Assembly: GCF_029893235.1 (NCBI RefSeq)
Contig: NZ_JARXWE010000018.1
Location: 1-57,393 of the forward strand
Source: Dysgonomonas sp. PH5-45
GTDB lineage: Bacteria; Bacteroidota; Bacteroidia; Bacteroidales; Dysgonomonadaceae
Reading direction: 5' to 3'
Length of the DNA: 57,393 bases
Shown: positions 52,826 to 57,393 of the stretch, piece after piece
Layout: every line of letters starts with the position of its first letter
Numbering within the stretch: position 1 is the first letter of the stretch
Translations under genes and position numbers: made by a program
The notes under the pieces: model-generated
Seen by the model: only the letters and a program-made list of their open reading frames with translations
Databases searched by the model: none
What the model was told of the DNA's origin: nothing

Positions 52826-52865
52826 AAAAAAAAGATGGTAACTTGCTTACAAACAAATTACCATC
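52826..52865 (-). terminator. Terminator after tRNA-His
   Basis: On the minus strand GATGGTAA and TTACCATC form an 8-bp perfect stem around a 16-base loop, followed by eight T (A run at 52826-52833 on the plus strand). Confidence 0.85.
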
Positions 52866-52875
52866 CCTGTTTTAG

Positions 52876-52949
<74 letters not shown>

Positions 52950-52967
52950 CATCTTGCATTAGCGGTG

Positions 52968-52997
52968 CAAAGATAGGTAATTTTGTTGTTTTTGCAA
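52968..52997 (-). promoter_or_regulatory. Promoter of tRNA-His
   Basis: On the minus strand TTG (52995-52997), 19 nt, then TATCTTTG (52968-52975): a complete match. Transcription would begin about 12 nt before the tRNA. Confidence 0.8.
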
Positions 52998-53065
52998 ACG
53001 TTTTGCCCGAAAATATTTTCTTTTGCGCATACTCCCAATAAAGCTCTATAACCCAAAAAATATTG

Positions 53066-53073
53066 TATTTTTG
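53066..53073 (+). promoter_or_regulatory. Candidate -7 element close to the epimerase start
   Basis: TATTTTTG matches TAnnTTTG but ends only 8 bp before the ATG, so a transcript from it would be nearly leaderless. A second match, TAATTTTG at 52978-52985, with TTG 21 nt upstream, would give a leader of about 90 nt and is the safer alternative. Confidence 0.35.
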
Positions 53074-53081
53074 CTTGTATT

Positions 53082-54092
53082 ATGACTAAGAGGATATTAA
53101 TTACGGGAGCGAGCGGTTTTATAGGCAGCTTTCTTGTGGAAAAAGCTTTGGATTGCGGTTTTGAAACATGGGCGGGCATACGCAAAAGCAGTAGTCGTGA
53201 GTTTCTGACAGATAAGCGCATACAGTTTATCGACCTCAACTTTGCAGACAGGAACAAGCTTGTGGGACAGATCAGAGAGTTTGTGGCTCGTAACGGGCGT
53301 TTCGATTATGTTGTACATAACGCAGGCGTTACCAAATGTCTCGATAAGGCCGATTTCGACAAAATTAATTTCCAATACACAGTCAATCTTATAGATGCCT
53401 TGGAGGAGGCAGGCTCTATTCCCGAAAAGTTTGTGCTGATGAGCAGCCTTAGCGCTTATGGAGTGGGAGATGAAGCGAACTATACCCCTCTGAAACTTAC
53501 CGATACGCCCAATCCTAATACCGCTTACGGTAAGAGCAAGCTGAAAGCCGAAGCGTATCTGAAACAGAAGTCGGAATTTCCTTACATGATTATGCGCCCT
53601 ACGGGGGTTTACGGACCTCGGGAGAAGGATTACTATTTGATGCTCAAAACCGTCAAATCGGGTCTGGATGTAGGAGCGGGCTTCAAACCCCAGCACCTTA
53701 CTTTTATTTATGTGCGCGATTTGGTAGATGCTGTTTTCTTAGCACTCGAAAGTACTCTGAAAAATAAAGAATACTTTGTTGCCGACGGAAGTGTATATAC
53801 CGATAAAGAATATACGGCACTGATAAAAGATATTCTTCACAAAAAAATGGTGCTCAGCATAAAAGTGCCTTTGTCTGTGCTGAAGGTTGTGTCGGTCATA
53901 GCCGAAGGGCTGTCTAAACTGACAAAAAAACCTTCTACCCTCAACAGAGACAAATACGTGATAATGAAGCAACGCAACTGGGAGTGCGACATACAGCCCC
54001 TTGTCGTGGACTTGGGCTTTTCGCCCCGGTACGATTTGCGCAAGGGTTTGGAAGAGTCTGTTGAATGGTACAGAAACAACGGTTGGCTTTAA
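53082..54092 (+). CDS. NAD-dependent epimerase/dehydratase family protein
   Basis: A 336-residue extended SDR enzyme. The NAD-binding loop TGASGFIGS (residues 8-16) is intact. The catalytic Ser region is LMSSLSAYG and the YxxxK is AYGKSK, with MIMRPTGVYGPRE following. The C-terminal third (VFLALESTLKNKEYFVADGS, then KPSTLNRDKYVIMKQRNWECD) resembles steroid-dehydrogenase or ladderlipid-type SDRs of Bacteroidota more than sugar epimerases. Substrate unresolved. It converges on malQ with a 13-bp gap. Confidence 0.85.
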   Translation: MTKRILITGASGFIGSFLVEKALDCGFETWAGIRKSSSREFLTDKRIQFIDLNFADRNKLVGQIREFVARNGRFDYVVHNAGVTKCLDKADFDKINFQYTVNLIDALEEAGSIPEKFVLMSSLSAYGVGDEANYTPLKLTDTPNPNTAYGKSKLKAEAYLKQKSEFPYMIMRPTGVYGPREKDYYLMLKTVKSGLDVGAGFKPQHLTFIYVRDLVDAVFLALESTLKNKEYFVADGSVYTDKEYTALIKDILHKKMVLSIKVPLSVLKVVSVIAEGLSKLTKKPSTLNRDKYVIMKQRNWECDIQPLVVDLGFSPRYDLRKGLEESVEWYRNNGWL

Positions 54093-54105
54093 AAAACACC
54101 GTGTG

Positions 54106-56787
54106 TTACCGCCTGCCGGATATCCCGGTCATAAAGCTTATCCGGCTGTTAAATTCGGATGCTTTGAGCAAATCTTCAATATTAAGGTGCATCCGGTACT
54201 GCCAGTAATGGTTAGGATTTGCAGGATTGTTTATGATTTCTTCTTCGGCGTCGGGTCTTTTCAGCCTGTCGTCTATGGCAAGCCAATCTTGGAGTGGTAG
54301 TATCGCCAGCATTGCAGGCGAATTGAGGTGATTCATAATGATTTGCCAGCATAAATCGACCGTACACTCCAATGGAGCGTTACCTTCTTTCCTCAACACC
54401 TCTTTGTAGTAACGCTGAGCGCGGGCTTTATCTTGTGTCCACCATGCGCGGATGGGTGGCATATCGTGCGTAGAAGTTGTACAAACACTGAGGTAGGGGA
54501 GCGAGGTAAGGTCTTCGAACTCCCGATATGGAGTTTTGGGCATCCGTTCTACATCGAGTCTTAGTATTTGCAACTTTTCCATAACCGCAGGTACACAATT
54601 GGGTATCATGCCCAAATCTTCACCGCAAACAAGCATTTGTGTTGCGGCAACCAATTCGGGTAATTTCCGCATGGCCTCTTCTTGCCAAAATGAAGAATGA
54701 CGCTGATAGAAAAAATAATTGTAAAGCTGATTGTACGATTCTTGCTCATACTCTGTCAATGCTTTGAAAGAATATGTTTTTTGTGCGGCAATACGGGGAT
54801 GATATTTTTCGGGCTGCTGTTTATCGGGAATGTACAGAACTTCGGTGCAAAGGAGGTATAATCCCTCGCGGATACAGTCTTGTTTTTCATCCGATAGGCT
54901 GTCCGAGAAAAGAGTTTTTATTTTAAGCTGATTATCGCAAAAATCGTTCAAGGCAAATTGCCCATTCCCTATGGGGTGTAAAAACTCGGCTATAACCTCC
55001 GATGTGTAATTGCCAAATACTTCGGGCAGGTAATCGCTGTGGATATAAGGCTGGGTGAGTCGCTCCTGGTCGAAGGGAACGCCGCTGTTGCCTATTTCTC
55101 CCGCAGTGAATGGTAGGGCAGGGCTAAAATATCCCAATAAGCCTTGCACGGCAGTGGTGGGAATCTCCCATATTCTGAAGAAACCCAATATATGGTCTAT
55201 ACGATAGGCGTCGAAATAATCGGCCATTTTCCGGAAGCGTTTTTTCCACCACGAATATCCGTCTTCTTTCATTTCGTTCCAGTTATAGGTAGGGAATCCC
55301 CAATTTTGTCCCATTACGGCAAAATCGTCGGGGGGTGCGCCTGTTTGCGAATCCAGATTGAAATATCGGGGTTCGACCCATGCCTCAACACTATTCCGGC
55401 TGACGCCGATGGGAATATCCCCTTTCAGAATTACTCCCTTCTGATGGGCGTACTCTTTCGCTCCCCGCAATTGTTTATGCAGCAGATATTGGGTGAAAAA
55501 AGTCTTGTTGATTGAATGGCGGATGTTTTTGTCCGATTCTATGAGGCTATTAAGTTTTTCAAAATTGAATGAGCCGAAATCTCCCCATTCTTTGTAATTT
55601 GCCGTTCTGAAACAATCGCGCAGATATGAAAAACAGGCGTAAGGAAAAAGCCATTCTTCGTTTTCTGCATAGAAGTCTTTAAATCCTTTTTCTTCTAATA
55701 TATTCTGTCCCTGTTCGGCAAATAAATCGGATATATATGCCGATTTTAAGGTTATCACCTGTTCATAATCAACAGTTGGCAAGGCATTCAGTGCTTCAAA
55801 TTGCTTTTTGTATTTATAGAACTTATCAATATCGGCAAGGGGATATTTGGCCAACCCCAAATATATGGGGTGAAGGGCATAGACCGACACCGCATTGTAG
55901 GGGTAAGAGTCGGCCTGAGTTCCGGTCTGGGTTGTATCATTAACGGGCAATATCTGAACTATTTTCAACTGGGTAGCGGCAGCCCAGTCTATAAGCTTAT
56001 TGAGGTCGGAAAACTCGCCAACTCCAAAACTGCTCTCCGTTCGTAACGAGAACACAGGGATAGATATTCCCGCTGCTTTCCACCCGAAACTGTTGTAGTT
56101 GTAATTATGGTAAATAATTCTTGTATCATACTCACCGCCGATGTCATTGACGGAAAATGTATGGTTATCGGACTCTTCCCAGTGTGCGACCTCATTCTTC
56201 AAATTGTCGAATATCGCAAACTTATACTGAAAAGATTCAGCAATTTGTTCTTTTTCCAAAGTAATGCCCCACCACCCGAATTCCAACGGTATAAGTGGTA
56301 GTGCTTTTTGGGTATTCCACTCTCCTAACAAAGTAGAACTGCCACAAATAATCAATCGCTGTTCGTTTTTTACATACGGACATTGCACTTTCAGGAATAT
56401 AGAGCCTGATAGGGTTTTGTTACAATCAATGTTTTGATAATCCCTACGGAAAAAACTGTTCGAAAAGCCGGATGTGTACAGAAATGTATCTTTAGGTTGG
56501 ACTTGCCAAATGTCGTTTATGGCGAATGCCTTATCAGCATCCAAGAGCAAGGAATGAGGTTTGCCCCATTCTTCGGACGTTATTCTGAAATCGTCTTTCA
56601 CAAAGTATTGATATTCTATGTGCCCTGTGTCGCAAATTTCAACTTCGGCACACCATTGGGAGGGAGAAGTGCATACCAAGGGCAATGCTTCGCGCTTATT
56701 CCACCCACCTAGTTCGGGGGTAGACCCAACGAGACAGACAGTTTGTCCCCAAGAGGTATTATAATTAATGAAGAATTTGATTTTCAT
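54106..56787 (-). CDS. malQ: 4-alpha-glucanotransferase (amylomaltase) with two N-terminal starch-binding domains
   Basis: Transfers alpha-1,4-glucan segments between maltodextrins and glycogen-like chains. Two CBM20 modules (residues about 1-105, INYNTSWGQTVCLVGSTPELG; about 130-235, GSSTLLGEWNTQKALPL) precede a GH77 catalytic domain. Active-site motifs are AYRIDHILGFFRIW (nucleophile Asp), VCGEDLGMIPNCV (acid/base Glu) and TSTHDMPPIRAWW (third Asp). The length of 893 residues and layout match plant DPE2 and Bacteroides MalQ. No signal peptide, so it is cytoplasmic. A -7 box TAGTTTTG (56827-56834, minus) lies about 40 bp upstream. Confidence 0.95.
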   Translation of the reverse strand: MKIKFFINYNTSWGQTVCLVGSTPELGGWNKREALPLVCTSPSQWCAEVEICDTGHIEYQYFVKDDFRITSEEWGKPHSLLLDADKAFAINDIWQVQPKDTFLYTSGFSNSFFRRDYQNIDCNKTLSGSIFLKVQCPYVKNEQRLIICGSSTLLGEWNTQKALPLIPLEFGWWGITLEKEQIAESFQYKFAIFDNLKNEVAHWEESDNHTFSVNDIGGEYDTRIIYHNYNYNSFGWKAAGISIPVFSLRTESSFGVGEFSDLNKLIDWAAATQLKIVQILPVNDTTQTGTQADSYPYNAVSVYALHPIYLGLAKYPLADIDKFYKYKKQFEALNALPTVDYEQVITLKSAYISDLFAEQGQNILEEKGFKDFYAENEEWLFPYACFSYLRDCFRTANYKEWGDFGSFNFEKLNSLIESDKNIRHSINKTFFTQYLLHKQLRGAKEYAHQKGVILKGDIPIGVSRNSVEAWVEPRYFNLDSQTGAPPDDFAVMGQNWGFPTYNWNEMKEDGYSWWKKRFRKMADYFDAYRIDHILGFFRIWEIPTTAVQGLLGYFSPALPFTAGEIGNSGVPFDQERLTQPYIHSDYLPEVFGNYTSEVIAEFLHPIGNGQFALNDFCDNQLKIKTLFSDSLSDEKQDCIREGLYLLCTEVLYIPDKQQPEKYHPRIAAQKTYSFKALTEYEQESYNQLYNYFFYQRHSSFWQEEAMRKLPELVAATQMLVCGEDLGMIPNCVPAVMEKLQILRLDVERMPKTPYREFEDLTSLPYLSVCTTSTHDMPPIRAWWTQDKARAQRYYKEVLRKEGNAPLECTVDLCWQIIMNHLNSPAMLAILPLQDWLAIDDRLKRPDAEEEIINNPANPNHYWQYRMHLNIEDLLKASEFNSRISFMTGISGRR

Positions 56788-56826
56788 ACCTTAAAAACTG
56801 CTTTGCGGCGAGCATTACATCAAGAG

Positions 56827-56834
56827 CAAAACTA
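56827..56834 (-). promoter_or_regulatory. Candidate -7 element for malQ
   Basis: On the minus strand TAGTTTTG matches TAnnTTTG, about 40 bp upstream of the ATG. The -33 position reads GTG rather than TTG. Confidence 0.45.
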
Positions 56835-56952
56835 ATGCTTTATTTTGTAACACCACGGTTTGCGTGTCATAAAAAAGCTTAGTAATGCTTGTATATAGTC
56901 AGGCTTTTATTCAATTTCTTTATTATTGTGCTAATATTTTAGCTTCTCTTTT

Positions 56953-56982
56953 TTGGAGATTAGCAAAAAAGCAATATCTTTG
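56953..56982 (+). promoter_or_regulatory. Promoter of tRNA-Gln
   Basis: TTG at 56953-56955, a spacer of exactly 19 nt, then TATCTTTG at 56975-56982: a complete Bacteroides-type promoter, about 24 bp ahead of the tRNA. Confidence 0.8.
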
Positions 56983-57005
56983 CATCGCTTTTTAAGCAAC
57001 AGGCT

Positions 57006-57076
57006 TGTCTCATGGTGTAATGGTAGCACTGCAGTTTTTGGTTCTGCCTGTCTAGGTTCGAATCCTGGTGAGACAA
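57006..57076 (+). tRNA. tRNA-Gln, anticodon TTG
   Basis: Cloverleaf: perfect 7-bp acceptor stem (TGTCTCA with TGAGACA), D arm GTGTAATGGTAGCAC, anticodon stem GCAGT/TCTGC with loop TTTTGGT (TTG), and T loop TTCGAAT. The T31-T39 pair at the base of the anticodon loop is acceptable in tRNA-Gln. CCA is not encoded. Confidence 0.96.
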
Positions 57077-57086
57077 CAAAAAGATG

Positions 57087-57126
57087 AAAGATGTGAGCAT
57101 TTACGCTTGCATCTTTTCTTTTTTAT
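57087..57126 (+). terminator. Terminator after tRNA-Gln
   Basis: AAAGATGTGAGC (57087-57098) pairs with GCTTGCATCTTT (57105-57116) in 12 bp with two G-T pairs around a 6-base loop, followed by TCTTTTTT. Confidence 0.88.
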
Positions 57127-57339
57127 ATGCTACATTCTACAATTTGTATACACTATTATTGGGGGGCAAGCTGAAAATACGGTGAATATATGTTCCTTAA
57201 GCAAAAAGTTTCATCCTGATAATAGAATAGCCTTTGTTTTTAACAAATAACTGTATGTATTAAACATTTTCTCAATAAAATTATTTATCATTGCAAAATA
57301 GTACTGATGCGTTAAAAATTTGAATTAAATAAATCCAAT

Positions 57340-57351
57340 TGCTCTTTGACA
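57340..57351 (+). promoter_or_regulatory. boxA antitermination element of a probable rRNA operon leader
   Basis: TGCTCTTTGACA differs at one base from E. coli rrn boxA (TGCTCTTTAACA), the Nus-factor site in rRNA leaders. It lies 42 bp before the window end with no protein frame after it, so a 16S rRNA gene probably begins shortly beyond the window. Confidence 0.7.
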
Positions 57352-57393
57352 TTTTGTTTTGAATTGACTTGAAATTCGGTAAGCAGTTCTCTT

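Larger units (their letters stand above)
52491..52875. other. 385-bp intergenic region with a promoter, a candidate small RNA and a terminator
   Basis: From left to right: the OmpA leader (about 117 nt), its promoter on the minus strand (52614-52643), a candidate plus-strand RNA of about 100 nt (52718-52816) and the minus-strand terminator of tRNA-His (52826-52865). No protein frame of convincing size was seen. Confidence 0.6.
57077..57393. other. Region after tRNA-Gln leading into a probable rRNA operon leader
   Basis: Contains the tRNA-Gln terminator (57087-57126), an AT-rich stretch with TATCATTG at 57286-57293 (one mismatch from the -7 consensus) and a boxA-like element (57340-57351). 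No protein-coding frame with support was found. Confidence 0.6.

Overview
The window comes from a Bacteroidota chromosome, most likely order Bacteroidales. A Dysgonomonas- or Parabacteroides-like genus is my best guess, from general resemblance only. The evidence is a 2514-residue SprA (type IX secretion translocon), two secreted proteases with type IX C-terminal sorting domains, a MalQ with two N-terminal starch-binding modules, absence of Shine-Dalgarno sequences, and repeated Bacteroides-type promoters (TTG, about 19 nt, TAnnTTTG).

Layout. 1-4.1 kb: proA (its 5' end touches the window edge), a small basic protein, a membrane acyltransferase, coaA and ruvA. 4.1-12.4 kb: sprA, meeting a convergent exosortase-family gene whose 3' end overlaps it by 17 bp. 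12.6-17.7 kb: envelope genes (an outer membrane barrel protein, an LptC-like lipoprotein, a PpiD/SurA-type foldase) and nth. 17.7-22 kb, minus strand: a glycosyltransferase with an O-antigen-type ABC permease, a small acidic lipoprotein, and an acyl-CoA ligase. 22-26.8 kb: mtaB, a lipid A-type acyltransferase, a glycosyltransferase, miaA and a pRiA4b ORF-3-like gene. 27-43.2 kb: a large one-direction glycan cluster with a two-domain methyltransferase, the ABC ATPase (Wzt type) with a C-terminal extension, a zinc-ribbon methyltransferase, a DegT aminotransferase, an ATP-grasp enzyme, a divergent SDR protein, a phosphoesterase and nine glycosyltransferases including an alpha-1,2-fucosyltransferase-like GT11. 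43.2-48.6 kb: aroK, two tandem secreted serine endopeptidases and radA. 48.6-57.4 kb: tRNA-Arg(CCG), priA, an OmpA-family protein, a candidate small RNA, tRNA-His(GTG), an NAD-dependent epimerase, malQ, tRNA-Gln(TTG), and at the right edge a boxA element typical of an rRNA operon leader.

How it fits together. The 17.7-43.2 kb block reads as an ABC-transporter-dependent surface polysaccharide locus (LPS O-chain or similar). The permease and ATPase genes are about 8.6 kb apart on opposite strands, with housekeeping genes between them. The two-domain methyltransferase is translationally coupled to the ATPase, which suggests a chain-cap/cap-recognition arrangement. The DegT/ATP-grasp/SDR/phosphoesterase run may make an unusual, perhaps aminoacylated, amino sugar. 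The part of the cluster from about 31.6 to 36.3 kb is clearly more AT-rich than its surroundings and looks imported or exchanged. SprA, two type IX cargo proteins and this polysaccharide locus lie in one window. In Porphyromonas, type IX cargo is anchored to a special LPS, so a functional link is possible but unproven.
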